DNA of 18,138 nt from Powellomyces hirtus (GCA_025526995.1 JAHLKG010000055.1:1-18138); one strand, 5' to 3'; shown: positions 1-9,171, numbered from the stretch's first letter. Notes: generated by a model not told the origin, from the letters alone. Translations and numbers: made by a program.

Positions 1-40
1 ATTCCCAAAACCAGAATTCTAACCATTGAACTACGCCTAA
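1..40 (-). tRNA. trnP: tRNA-Pro(UGG), 5' part only (window edge)
   Basis: These 40 bases are identical to the 5' half of the complete trnP at 16061-16131 (offset 16,091). The gene is cut only because the window starts inside it, so this is the overlap copy and not a pseudogene. It contains the 5' acceptor strand, the D arm and part of the anticodon arm. Confidence 0.85.
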
Positions 41-1065
41 CACTTATATCTTCTTATACGATTATCTTTGTTTATGATGATGATCATGATGTCGATGATC
101 TACGATCCTTCCTTTTCATAAATACTCATCCGACTCTACCGTATTATAGGGTATCCGTGTTATACCACTTTAGCTATCACAATGAGATCCTATATAGATA
201 AGATAGTACCAGGGGTTTAGAAGTCTACTAATCATCACCCTTGGGTGATTACCAGCTAATGAACCTATAGCATAAATTATTTGACCTAGCTCATAACCAA
301 TTTTATCTTAAGCTACTGTTTTACCATCACCCATAGCATATCATATTGTATGCCACATGCCATAGGGTATACTATACCCCCCCACTAGTCCTTTAAATTT
401 GAGCCAATGACATTTATTCACATGATTTAAATAAAAACTAATACATTATAAACCCAGTTACCCAAGGGGGTGATATTCACGTAGAATGTTATCTTCATGG
501 TTACTTCGTTGGATTCAGTTAGACTCTGATTCATTCTGACTCTTTAATTTAGTTTGATTATTTAATTAGATAGGTACAACTACTATTACACTTTATGGGT
601 TCCTTGCCCTTAATGATATTACTCATATTGGCTGCTAAAGTATTTTAATCAACAGTTTCTCTATTGCTTATATTCCCTCGAATTCTTTCACTTACTTAGG
701 ATGGTATTATTGGGACACCATTAGATTAACTGAACTAACTACCTACTAGTCTTATCTTAAAGATTTACTACTTAAAACACTGGTGTTCTTTCCTGTTACA
801 CGAGTTATACTTTATTGGTTCCTTATGATTGTGTTTTTATAATCCTAACCGTTGTACTGGACTACATCATTTTAACTATAACATATACTACTCATACCAT
901 CCTCCTATTGTTGTTGTTTATCATGCTGTCTAGAATCAATCGCCCCTATGATGGGTAACCCCCCCCCTTCAACCTCAAAAAAGTGTAGGTGTGTAGATAA
1001 TTATTAAAATACTTCCATTGTCATTTATTCATGATCATCATTAAATCCTTTATATTCGTTTATTT
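41..1065. other. AT-rich region, no recognised gene
   Basis: I looked for mitochondrial proteins on both strands, also reading UAG as Leu. Open stretches of 50-70 codons exist (for example around 430-655 on the plus strand, with hydrophobic runs), but none matches a family I know. Two C-runs occur, near 376 and 960. The same sequence recurs at 16132-17156. Confidence 0.6.
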
Positions 1066-1382
1066 GGTCTGGTGACTTCGATCGTAGAGAGGAGGCAAGA
1101 AGGAGGAACGACTGATAAGACCGCTCTGTGGAATGTAGTGTAACGCCATATCTATTTGGGAATGGGTGATCAATAATATCCAGGGTAACACCATGGTCCG
1201 GTGGGACCTGGAGGCGAGGTCGTTAAGACCGATGTATCCTGGAACATGAAGGTGTGGAACATACCTGATAAGGACGCCGAGGGCGAAAGGATATGAGCCT
1301 TATCTATTATTGGTCTGGTGCCTGGTAGGGGAGCGTATACCCTACGAATCATGATAAGGTGTAACACCTTAGATAAGGACGC
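1066..1382 (+). repeat. Three hairpin modules of the GGTCY...GGACGC family
   Basis: Three modules lie at about 1066-1124, 1195-1277 and 1312-1382. The first opens GGTCTGGTG and closes AAGACCGC, so box and antibox pair as GGTCT/AGACC. The second opens GGTCCGGTGG and closes AAGGACGC. The third opens GGTCTGGTG and closes AAGGACGC, a G-U wobble version. Internal hairpins such as GTAGGG/CCCTAC and GGTGT/ACACC are visible in the third. These are members of the large array at 7786-10740. Short ORFs called here are shadows of the hairpins. Confidence 0.7.
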
Positions 1383-2053
1383 ACTAGGTACAGCTGATAC
1401 AATAACTACCTCTGGTATCTTTAGGTGCAGCTCTCTATGGTATAATGATGCTTTAGTTGCTACTATTATGAGTATTACCTCCATTTCCTATTTTTATCTT
1501 TGCATCCTTTATCAGCTACAATACCCACTATTACTTTTATTAATGGGTAGTTACCTTTAGGGTGATCAGTTCACCAGCCTGCCGGCCTGTATTTACATGA
1601 TCAGACGGTGGTCCGTCTTTGAATCAACTTTAATTCTAAATCTAAAATACTATAATTCAAGATAATGTAAATAATTGGAATTATAATAACAGTAAATTTA
1701 GTGAATGACAGTAAATATAATGAACAATACCAAGGGACCCAGGTCTATCAAGATATAGTTAATATCCAATAAGATAGACTAGATAATCAATAGCTGTAAA
1801 GTAATAAAAATAAGCAATACTGGTAATCCAATACCTTGGTCTACATCCCTAAGGGGGGTCAACCTACTTCAAAAAGCAAACATAATCAGGGATAAAGGGC
1901 GAGGGTCTTCCAACCTTGCTCGAATCCAAGTATATATCCCTCTCAATCATCGAAGGTGATGTATACCTGTGGATGGAGCCGTGATCGTACCCGCTCTCAT
2001 GGATAGATGGGCATAGCCCCATCTCCCTGTGGGCCATGAAGAATGACCGGAAG
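1383..2053. other. Region 3' of nad4L, no recognised gene
   Basis: This is AT-rich sequence followed by a more GC-rich part (1850-2050) just downstream of nad4L on the minus strand. A 7-bp inverted repeat (AGGGATA near 1890 with TATCCCT near 1940) encloses a shorter stem GCGAGG/CCTTGC, possibly a 3'-end structure for the nad4L transcript. A minus-strand frame beginning ATG near 2032 stays open for about 80 codons if UAG is Leu, but resembles nothing I know. Confidence 0.45.
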
Positions 2054-2335
2054 TCAAGAAAGCTAAATAGAACCTCTTAGAGGATAAAAGGCAACAAGTA
2101 AGGCTAATGCTACAGCAGACTCGGCGCCGGCCAGAGGTAGAATTAAAAGAGTAAGATTAGAGCCAACCAGATCGTCGAAGTTATAAGAAAGGTTGACTAA
2201 TAGAATACCAACAGATAGTAATAATAATTCCTAAGATATTACTAACATTATTAAATTTTGACCACCATTAAATAAAAAAGCAATAATACCAATAAGGTAT
2301 AAAGCAAGAGCTAAGTTTGAACCAAAACCATTCAT
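2054..2335 (-). CDS. nad4L: NADH dehydrogenase subunit 4L
   Basis: This is a small membrane subunit of respiratory complex I, in the proton-pumping arm of the mitochondrial inner membrane. Reading the minus strand from ATG at 2335 to TGA at 2056-2054 with UAG as Leu gives 93 residues, close to the usual 85-100. Three hydrophobic segments are visible (about residues 7-22, 28-48, 62-84). The family-typical core is present: a stretch ending ISLELLLLSV, where the L after IS is a UAG codon, and then LAGAESAVALALLVAFY, which holds the conserved membrane glutamate. A second UAG lies three codons from the end. The ATG chosen is the only one near the expected N-terminus. It lies 196 bases downstream of nad6 on the same strand, so co-transcription is likely. 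In the standard code the gene would break at codon 35. Confidence 0.93.
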
Positions 2336-2531
2336 TTTCTTGAATTGATTACCTATCCATCATAACCATACCATAAAATCCTACCATACAAACCTTTTCC
2401 ATCATCATATGCAATATGAGATCCACGCGCCCTCTTGGGTAGACGCCATGTCGTCAGACGCTTTTACCGGGTCCACCGAGCCCGAGGGCCGGGTCGCTTG
2501 CGAGGCTTAAGGCGTACCCATCAGAAAGTTA
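2336..2531. other. nad6-nad4L spacer with GC-rich hairpins
   Basis: This spacer is AT-rich next to nad4L and GC-rich at about 2425-2520. The GC-rich part contains several short repeats ending in ACGC or its complement (for example GTCGTCAGACGC near 2453) and a GC cluster around GAGCCCGAGGGCC. It resembles insertion of members of the hairpin family seen at 7786-10740. No coding potential was recognised. Confidence 0.5.
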
Positions 2532-4371
2532 TCAAACTTTAGAAGCTGTAACTTTAATAATACCAATTAGAACAGCCCATAAAGCTACACCAATTAAAAT
2601 TAAAGCAGAAGGATAACCCTAATAGAGAATATTGGCTAGAGTTTCAAGATCCGTCATTGTTTTAAATTCAATAAACCAAGATGGGAAAAAATAATTAACA
2701 ATCATATTCCCTCCACCATATCCAATGGTACGTGGATTAATTAAGGTATATAAATACTAAGACTATAAAGGCATCTATAGTATCTAAAAAGATAAAAAGG
2801 GAGTATGCACACCTTTACGGGAACTAATAATCAATGAACGTGGAGTTGTATGATCCCCTACAGGGTCATGGCTGGAGGTAGCACCTAAACTTAACATACT
2901 TGGTGACTAACCTGTAGATGCACCACTACGGTTAAGTGGAGAACCAATCGCTCCAAGAGCGGTTGGTAAGGATCGGTGATCCACACCTGCAAATTGATTA
3001 AGTCCACAAGTTAAAGCTAAATCTGAAGGACGAGCAGATGTATCTCCATCAAAAATGCGGGGAGCAATTGATGTTGTAACTGGCATTAGATGAATTTGTA
3101 CCATCATAATAACAAATAAGAATAAAATCATAATTGCCAAACTCCCCAAAGTTATAATAAAAGAATCTAAATTCTAAACATTTGGCTGTAACTTTAATTA
3201 TTCCGCAAACCCTTTTGGGGTCTCCTTAGCATAATTTACGAAAGTCCTTGGAAATAGTTATTGTAGTAACCATTTGGAGTTCCGACTGTACATTAAGCAG
3301 CATTTCAGCCACCCACAAGTGAACCAGTCTGTAGCGATGAAGTACTCCACCGACGGTCTAAATCTAAATATTGTTGACCGTTAACACTTGTATCGCCTAG
3401 ATGATCAATTCTAAAATGTTTCCCAATACTAGTTGCACATTTAAATCACCTAGACTATGGTAAGGTACTCTAATGCCCTACGGATTGGCTAACCTAAACA
3501 ATTAAAGATATCTGCCCTATTTATAATACATAGAAGGATGCAGGTGTGGGCGAATGGTAGTAACTAATAAAGGCATAGATCTAGCGCTAATATATAAAGT
3601 ATATTGATCCAAGTCTGGTTTAAATCGATGTAATGTAGTTTTAAGCCCATATTTAACCCAAAGCACTTTACTTAAAATTTCCACATCCGCTTTACTAAAC
3701 CCATGAGTAGCTATACTTAACCCTGAAGATATACGAAGACCATCATCCATTATCCATATAGCTAAAGCGAGAGGTGTTAAATATTCCGCAATGTTTGCAG
3801 GAACTACTTTTACACCATTAGGATAAAATAATAGATGAATCCAATTGAAGCTTGAAAAACATAAAGTACGAACACGATAATAAAAACGAATTCTACCTCC
3901 TTTTCCTACTCTTTTCTCCATTTTAGGTCTACCTGGAGCACTATAACCCTAAGATACTAACTATTTATGGAACCACATCAAATAACCAACGTTACTATCT
4001 TCTTGTTGAAGCACAAAATATGTACTAGCGCTACTGCGCCCACCCCAACTATCTCCTAACATTGAACCAAATATAATTGATAAAATATCTATATTATGAG
4101 GACCTATTCTTTTGCTTACTCTTGTTTTAGGTGCACTGAAGGGAATAAGACTACAATACCATGTGGGGCAATCCAGATCACCCACATAAACAATAATATA
4201 AGTTAAACCTAAAAAATAAAAATCTAATATTATCATTAAAAATGAACCACTTATAAACACCTAGATCTAAAATGCTATTCTATGTATAGGATTTAATGAA
4301 GAGGCAACAACCTATGCTGAAAATAAACCAACTACACCAATAACATAAAAACATAAAATGCTTGATGACAT
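2532..4371 (-). CDS. nad6: NADH dehydrogenase subunit 6, two exons with a group I intron
   Basis: This is a membrane subunit of respiratory complex I. Exon 1 is 4371-4180 (64 codons) and exon 2 is 3143-2532 (203 codons plus TGA), joined as YVG/SLA, giving 267 residues. Exon 1 starts MSSSIL and reads through SLNPIH and a hydrophobic helix to IIVYVG. Exon 2 continues SLAIMILFLFVIMM; together these form the nad6 hallmark helix (YVGxxAxxFLFVxMM). The C-terminus, from SWFIEF through DLETLANILY to a last hydrophobic helix, fits fungal nad6. About nine UAG codons must be Leu (three in exon 1, the rest in exon 2, clustered near 2755-2800). The spacer between the FLFVIMM helix and the C-terminal block is long, so the protein exceeds the usual ~170-240 residues. 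The junction was placed at exon T / intron-final G, keeping frame. nad4L follows on the same strand. Confidence 0.92.
3144..4179 (-). other. Group I intron in nad6
   Basis: This 1,036-base intron interrupts the codons of the conserved YVG|S motif. The exon before it ends in T and the intron ends in G, as usual for group I. The last exon bases (ATGTGGG) are complementary to CCCACAT just inside the intron, a good P1/guide pairing. The 5' two-thirds encodes a LAGLIDADG protein in frame with exon 1. The 3' third (3501-3144) has no ORF but has core-like strings, including CTACAGACTGG and, downstream, TGTACAGTCGGAA, plausible for the P7 region. The exact subgroup cannot be fixed by eye. Confidence 0.8.
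3502..4179 (-). CDS. LAGLIDADG homing endonuclease encoded in the nad6 intron
   Basis: This is an intron-encoded site-specific DNA endonuclease (often also a maturase) that promotes intron homing. It is read as an extension of nad6 exon 1, so the precursor would be an exon-HEG fusion of 289 residues, 225 of them intronic. Intron residues 31-44 form the first LAGLIDADG helix (DILSIIFGSMLGD) and 134-147 the second (LTPLALAIWIMDDG), each ending in the expected acidic residue. Between them lie RIRFYY and FNWIHLLFYP, typical of this family. Residues 73, 77 and 221 are UAG codons. The first two fall inside the conserved sequence between WFHK and GYS, where the family continues without a break. The frame ends at TAA (3504-3502). 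It looks intact. The second residue after motif 1 is not basic, so activity is likely but unproven. Confidence 0.88.
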
Positions 4372-4780
4372 GATTTGAAATGAAATTCCTACCCATCTAA
4401 AATCAACACACAAAAAAAATACGCCCCCCTTATCGGTTAAGCCTAGGGCCCTGTCGGCTTTTGCCGACACCCTAAGGGGCCACGGGCCCAGGGAGGCCTC
4501 ACAATAGAGGCTCATGAGGCTAATGAGTAGTTATACACCACTCGAGGCATAACTTGCTACTGATTTTAGGAGGAGTCTCACCACCTGGGTGTAGCAACCC
4601 GAGGATTATCCTTGTCGTCCCTTCCTGGTATTTCATCCATCTGTAATGAACCATTATCAATCAGGAAGGATTGTGTCTTACCCTACCTCCCCCCCGTGGT
4701 GCTAGTGACCCCAGGCCCCCTACGGGCCGTAGGTTGACCCTACAAGGGGGGATGAGAGTAAGTGAAGCCCTAGTTCAATT
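4372..4780. other. GC-rich hairpin region upstream of nad6
   Basis: No gene is recognised. The region has several strong palindromes: GTCGGC/GCCGAC near 4452-4468 nested in a GGGCCC-type pairing, a C-run near 4687, and a GGCCCCCTACGGGCC hairpin near 4712. The nad6 frame stays open upstream to about 4515 but the sequence there is hairpin-derived, so the start at 4371 is preferred. Confidence 0.5.
4620..4669. repeat. CCTTCCT...AGGAAGG hairpin element, copy 1
   Basis: The inverted ends CCTTCCTG (4620-4627) and CAGGAAGG (4662-4669) flank an AT-rich centre with TTTCATCCAT. Related copies lie at 14380-14430 and, lacking the right end, at 15372-15396. Confidence 0.6.
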
Positions 4781-5650
4781 TAATAAGAAGCAGATCCATC
4801 ATGATCATAACACAGTGTAGACGGAGAACCAACCAGCAGCATTTAACATGGCTTGAAGAACTGTAAGGGAAGGAAGAAGAATGCAGCCATCCACAGAGAA
4901 GGTAGGAAATTTAATAAGTTATAATAATAAATACTAAACTAACTATATAGGAAGTTAAGAGAAGAATCCTAGGAACTGATTCAAGTACGAAGGGATGCCC
5001 TAGCTATCAATAATCATGACTAAATTGGAAGCAGCTATCATCATCTTGTAAATCGTAACACCAAACTCAATTCTAATTATACGCTCATAGTTGGCTCGCT
5101 CAACTAAAACCAACCCTCAATAAAAGATAACTTCTTACTGTACAGGTAAAACAAGAATTCATTCAATATTAGCCTTGCAAAACAACCACACTAATTACCT
5201 GGCTCGTAACTCCTTAAAGTCGTAAACTGGAAATATTTAACCACTAATGCTGAAGGTGGTATAACTTAAATACTTAACTTCACGTTAAAGCTACATACTT
5301 TGTAAATAGATAGCTCCTTACTAAATAATAAGATAAACAATAATTAATTAAAGATGAGCCTTGTAATTCAACCATAATAATTGTCAAATTCACCAGCTAT
5401 TACATAGAGGCAAGGTGAAAATCTATTCCGCCCACTAGCGGGTAACCCTTTAAACCTGTGTACTACTAATCATGAATCTAAGCATTAGGGCTGTAAACAA
5501 GTACAATTAACTACGAACTAAACCGAGAATAAAACAAATTAGAGGGCCCGACGGCAGTCGGGTTCAGGAGAATAAATAGATCATTTTGGGTGTACCTGAA
5601 AATGAAATCAATAAAATATAAGCTGCGTACTAGCAACTAACTAATCAGTA
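4781..5650. other. AT-rich region, no recognised gene
   Basis: Neither strand gives a recognisable protein or RNA, also with UAG as Leu. A minus-strand frame free of TAA and TGA spans 5403-5771 but has no ATG and runs through a GC hairpin (5547-5562), so it is not called. Weak internal repetition is visible (AGCCTTG...AACAACC near 5172 and a relative near 5356). Confidence 0.5.
5547..5562. repeat. CCCGAC hairpin family member
   Basis: This is the stem CCCGAC/GTCGGG with loop GGCA, followed by TTCA. Relatives are at 14783-14798 (same stem), 14579-14594 (CCCGTC/GACGGG, compensatory change) and 14679-14693 (weaker). A GTCGGGTTCCGAC variant is at 6323-6335. This is a short dispersed palindromic element. 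Confidence 0.6.
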
Positions 5651-5654
5651 GAGG

Positions 5655-5960
5655 CAATAAATAAGTAGAATAAACTGTTATAAACTAGACCTAAATTATG
5701 AAAAATAGAGGGAGTCCTACCTACTTTGGCGATCTTTTGTAAATATTACCTGCTTCCTAGCAGCTACTACTTTATCATGGGAGGCTGTAAGTAGAACAAA
5801 TTGTTATAAACTAGCCCGTAGATTAAACAACCTGTCAAACTTGATGAAGATGAAAATTTAGTCCAACCTTGGCAATCAATCATTTGTAACCGCTATAATA
5901 AAATCATTAAAGGCTGTGAACTAGTAGTATTAACTGTTATAAACTAGGCCGTAAATTAAA
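5655..5960. repeat. Diverged tandem repeat, ~126-133 bp period
   Basis: The string GTTATAAACTAG occurs at 5677-5688, 5803-5814 and 5936-5947. Each is preceded by similar sequence (GGCTGTRA-like, then AGTA) and followed by similar sequence (CC.TARATTA). A more diverged relative begins near 5488. The units differ too much to be a recent duplication. No coding function is recognised. Confidence 0.6.
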
Positions 5961-5989
5961 GAACTTAGTCATAGAGCTCGTTCTTACTC

Positions 5990-6300
5990 TACCCTTACCT
6001 TGCATGCAGGGCCAGCACGAGCCTCCGCACCCACGTAGGGTGTAGATATAGTCTGAGCAATAAAGTAAAAGGTAGGATAATATAAAAAGCCCTAAAACTT
6101 CACTATATGCTGGTATCTCCTTATAGCCCTAAAGTCGGGGCCACCCAACCCGAGCACCTGGTGGGGTGATGACATAATCTGAATAACTTCGTGAAAGGTT
6201 GGTAAAGGTAAACCAACCCCTCGTAATAATCTTCCTATATGCTGGGGTCTCCTCAGAGCCCCTGGTGCTAGCTCGTGCTACATCAGATATGGTGAGCAAC
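5990..6300 (+). other. Group I intron-like core remnants, plus strand
   Basis: Three pieces resemble 3' core segments of mitochondrial group I introns: TAGATATAGTCTGAGC (6043-6058, S-like), CACTATATGCTGGTATCTCC (6101-6120) followed by GATGACATAATCTGAA (6168-6183), and a second CTATATGCTGGGGTCTCCTC beginning near 6235 followed by ATCAGATATGGTGAGCAAC. The middle pair could form P7 (TTCA/TGAA plus flanks). No complete intron, no exon and no endonuclease reading frame is present, and the strand is opposite to the genes. I read them as decayed or fragmented introns. Confidence 0.4.
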
Positions 6301-6302
6301 AG

Positions 6303-6444
6303 TTTAAAGGATTGGAGCCGCAGTCGGGTTCCGACAGTTTTTAATTTTAATAGGGAGATATTTTGTAATAAGCATGCTCCATAAAAGCATCGTACCTATG
6401 GTAACACAGCTCACATGCACTGCCTGTTTGCAATCCTTTAAATC
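6303..6444. repeat. 12-bp inverted repeat TTTAAAGGATTG
   Basis: TTTAAAGGATTG near 6304 has its complement CAATCCTTTAAA near 6432, and both are followed or preceded by a related CCGACT/AGTCGG string. The ~115-base interior is unremarkable. It could be the outer stem of an RNA or a decayed insertion. Confidence 0.45.
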
Positions 6445-6479
6445 TGGATCCGACTCAGGGCTTACTATTTAACTTGCCT

Positions 6480-6960
6480 TGCCTGTTAACAAGCTATACT
6501 AACTACCATCTACCACTTTTGATCGTGTCTTTAATAGAATTCTTATGACAATTTTCAAATTACATTTAGTGAATGTACGAGACATAATAGTTCCAAACTT
6601 GATTCCAATTTACCAGGACACTTTTGGAACAATCTTTTTTTATAAGAAATGTGAGAATCACTACTATGCTTTTCTCACTATACTTTTTAACTATGTGAAA
6701 TTTATAAGATGGGTAAAATTTATTACTATGGGTTTTCAAATAAGGTTGAATAAAAACCAATTAATCTTAAAATCCAAAAACGTTTGAGTACGACATATTT
6801 AACACAATTTTTTACCATTAACATACTTCTAGATCGTGTACTTAGGCCAATAAGACCATGTTAGGACACTTTATCACAACACTTTTAGACAATATAGAGA
6901 AAATCATGAATTAGTTACAAACTTGATTCCATTTAAAGACGGCACTTTTATAAATTAATA
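6480..6960. other. Very AT-rich island without hairpin elements
   Basis: Base composition shifts clearly. GC clusters vanish and both strands keep short open frames (about 80 codons on plus, 64 on minus at 6545-6787) that look like composition shadows. The string AAACTTGATTCCA occurs near 6597 and again near 6920 in related contexts, suggesting an old internal duplication. No gene is recognised. Confidence 0.45.
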
Positions 6961-7785
6961 ACTACAAAATAGACCTCCTTGTTAAGCACCAATTATTCTA
7001 CAAGCCCAATACCTACGGTAGGAGGTTAGGTGAACCAAGTATTGGTGGTAGTTAAGTATACCCTTAGGGTAACCCAACCCGTACGCAAGTTATAGCGAAT
7101 CATCGAGCGTTATATAAAGTTCCATTGGTCATGATCCACCTGAGGTGGGTCCTGTAAGGTAATGACGCGTTATATATGACCCTGTAAAGGGTGAACTCCC
7201 TGCATGATAAGTTGTTAGTTTCCTGGTAGGGGGTGGCCCCTATTCTACCTGGTGACCCAGTCCCCGAGTAATACATAAGTGCATATGTCGGCAGTAGCCA
7301 ACGCCCCCTGAGCCCGTCGCCCGACGGGACGGGCCACGCGGCGGTATGGTTACGACAAGCAAACCAATACTAGATAAAGGAGTATTCTCAGGATGCTCAA
7401 ATCATCTTGGGTTCTATTCATGCCCGTACCTAACGGGTTAAACAGCAAGTACTAAACCTTCTCTTATTTACCTGCGGTCCATGATCATACACTGGCCGCT
7501 TTTGACAAGGAAAAGATGAGAAAAATCCAATCCAGAATTAGAATCAAGATTTTTCCAAAAAGATGAAATCTCTTACTCGTTTTCATCTATCCAGGTTTAA
7601 CCATTTTTTTGCATCCCGGTGTCCTTTCAGGATTCTAATTCATGATAGTTTGCCGCGGGGACTCGTGGCCCCTTAGAGCCCAGGGGGCATGGATTGTCAT
7701 AATTTGTTTTGCGGGCGAGCACTAATCAATCAATAACTACAAACTTAACAGAAAAATAATAAAAATTCTAAAATAACGTGTCTCT
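6961..7785. other. Mixed region with GC hairpins, no recognised gene
   Basis: This stretch has scattered palindromes, for example CCAATAC near 7008 with GTATTGG near 7040, CCCGTCGCCCGACGGG near 7313, and a GGGGGTGGCCCC cluster near 7230. AT-rich stretches separate them. It appears to be the leading edge of the structured array that follows. No protein or stable RNA family was recognised. Confidence 0.45.
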
Positions 7786-8352
7786 GGACCGTTAAAGCTT
7801 ATTTCCCTAATGCTGCAGCAGTACCGCAGGGGAATGACGATTGAGAGTAGGGCGGCCCCCTGTCGTTAAAGGTTCGAGAGGACCGCATGGAGCGGAGCGG
7901 CTCTTTGTTGGTCTGTTGGACTTGAAATGTTAATGAAAGTACATGAGAGCCCTCTGTAGAGGGGTCGATAAAGACCATTAGGTAGGAGCAAATGTAATGA
8001 AGCGACTTATTAATTGTTGAACGACCCGGCAGCCGGGGTCGAGAAACGCCCTATATTATTTTGTCCGTTGACTTTAGAACATAGTGAGAAAGGCATGAGA
8101 AGCTTGAAAAGCTTTGATAAGGACGCAGGGGCAGAAATGTAATGGATGACCCAGGTGGGACGAAAATTTATTTGAAGGACCGATAGTGCCGTCGGCGCTC
8201 CGTTCGGGGGGTCGCTCCGCCGGCGACATCTATCATGTCTCTAGGGTCCGGTTGGACCTGAAGGCGATATGTTTAGCGCCTGAGGGGCCATGAGGCCTGG
8301 CTAGGCCGAGAGGACACTGGTTGGAGGGCAATCCAACGCATATCTATAATCT

Positions 8353-8372
8353 GTAGTCCTTAGGGCTACGCC
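8353..8372 (+). repeat. Simple hairpin GTAG...CTACGCC
   Basis: The stem GTAGTCCT/AGGGCTAC (with one G-U pair) closes directly on GCC. Longer relatives with the same ends lie at 9113-9168 and 9973-9998, where other hairpins have been inserted in the loop. Confidence 0.6.
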
Positions 8373-8386
8373 TTATCTGTATTTAT

Positions 8387-8454
8387 GGGTCTGGTCAGAC
8401 CCGAGGTATAGCCGAGGGTATGAGGAGGTCGTTGATAACGAACGACAAGACCGC
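8387..8454 (+). repeat. Hairpin module with compensatory GGTCT/AGACC ends
   Basis: It opens GGGTCTGGTCAGACCC, itself a small hairpin, has the linker GGTATGAGG, then a TCGTT/AACGA hairpin, and closes AAGACCGC. The change of C to T in the opening box is matched by G to A in the closing box. The downstream string GACCGCATGGAGCG recurs after the module ending at 7886. Confidence 0.65.
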
Positions 8455-8611
8455 ATGGAGCGTAGCGGCTCTATGTAGCGTAACTTTAGTGGAGCTATAT
8501 ATTGGTCGGTGGACGACCTACTAGGGATGTCCATGAGGAGCTTGGACACAAGCTCTGATAAGACGCTATAGGTAAAGACCATAGGGATTTACGCCTTTAA
8601 TATACTCTCTA

Positions 8612-8654
8612 GGTAGCGGTAGCACTAAGGTGCCCGTACACGGAACCGCTACGC
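8612..8654 (+). repeat. Simple hairpin GGTAGCGG...CCGCTACGC
   Basis: The outer stem GTAGCGG/CCGCTAC encloses a second hairpin (GGTAGCAC... GTGCCCGTAC) and is followed by GCA. It shares the GT...AC|GC ends with the other elements. Confidence 0.55.
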
Positions 8655-8673
8655 ATTTTATCATCTTTCTCAT

Positions 8674-8739
8674 GGTCCGTTGGACCTGAAGCCGACTGGC
8701 GAGGGTTCATAAGGTCGTGATAGCGACCGCTAAGGACGC
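8674..8739 (+). repeat. Canonical hairpin module (reference copy)
   Basis: It opens GGTCCGTTGGACC, then has hairpin GCCGACTGGC, linker GGGTTCATAAGG, hairpin GGTCGTGATAGCGACC and closing TAAGGACGCA. The linker-plus-second-hairpin segment is nearly identical to that of the module at 10552-10614, while their first hairpins differ, so segments have been exchanged. Confidence 0.7.
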
Positions 8740-8750
8740 ATTTAAGGTCT

Positions 8751-8775
8751 GTAACGTAGTGTAACGTAGTGTAGG
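8751..8775 (+). repeat. Tandem decamer GTAACGTAGT
   Basis: GTAACGTAGT is repeated back to back, ending in GTAGGACGCA. A second run lies at 9721-9748, and single units occur near 1135 and 8476. It sits in the linker between modules. Confidence 0.7.
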
Positions 8776-9171
8776 ACGCATTGGTCCGTTGGACCCAAAG
8801 TTGGTTTAAATACCGACTTAGGGGCCAGGAGGCCCTAGGGTGGCCCCGGCGGCAGCCGGGCTCAGCACCCTCGGGTTCGTCAACCCGAGACAGACTCGTC
8901 TGGCTAGGCCGAAAGGACCTATATTTGTATTTAAGGGTCCGTGGGACCTAACCCAAAGGGGCAGGGACCAGGAGGTTGGTTATTTATTTGTCGTCCAACC
9001 GACTAGGACGCAAGTTCTAATGGTCCTGCGGACCTGAGGTGTAGCCGAGGGTACGTGGAGTTCGTTGATAATGAACGACAGGACGCATTTCTCTTTAAAT
9101 ATCTTTCCTGTTGTAGTCCTTGGCCGCCAAGGGCGGATATCAGCAAAGCTGATTCCAAGGGCTACGCCTTA

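Larger units (their letters stand above)
1..2047. repeat. Terminal overlap copy A (circular contig)
   Basis: This segment recurs as a direct copy at 16092-18138. Every stretch I compared matched, including the C-runs and the hairpin modules. The copy runs exactly to the last base of the window, as expected when a circular molecule is sequenced past its start. It carries partial trnP, AT-rich sequence, three hairpin modules (1066-1382) and the region just 3' of nad4L. Confidence 0.9.

Noticed and set aside
1170..1484. 104-residue minus-strand ORF (and its copy at 17261-17575)
   Set aside because: It lies entirely over the hairpin modules and is explained by their complementary strands. The identical copy is only the contig overlap.
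1885..1945. tRNA-like structure (AGGGATA/TATCCCT stem with a TCGAATC loop)
   Set aside because: It is only about 59 bases, with no D arm or anticodon arm in the right places; kept as a plain inverted repeat.
5403..5771. 123-codon minus-strand frame open under UAG=Leu
   Set aside because: It has no ATG, about nine UAGs, crosses a GC hairpin and a repeat region, and has no recognisable family. Its length is within chance expectation.
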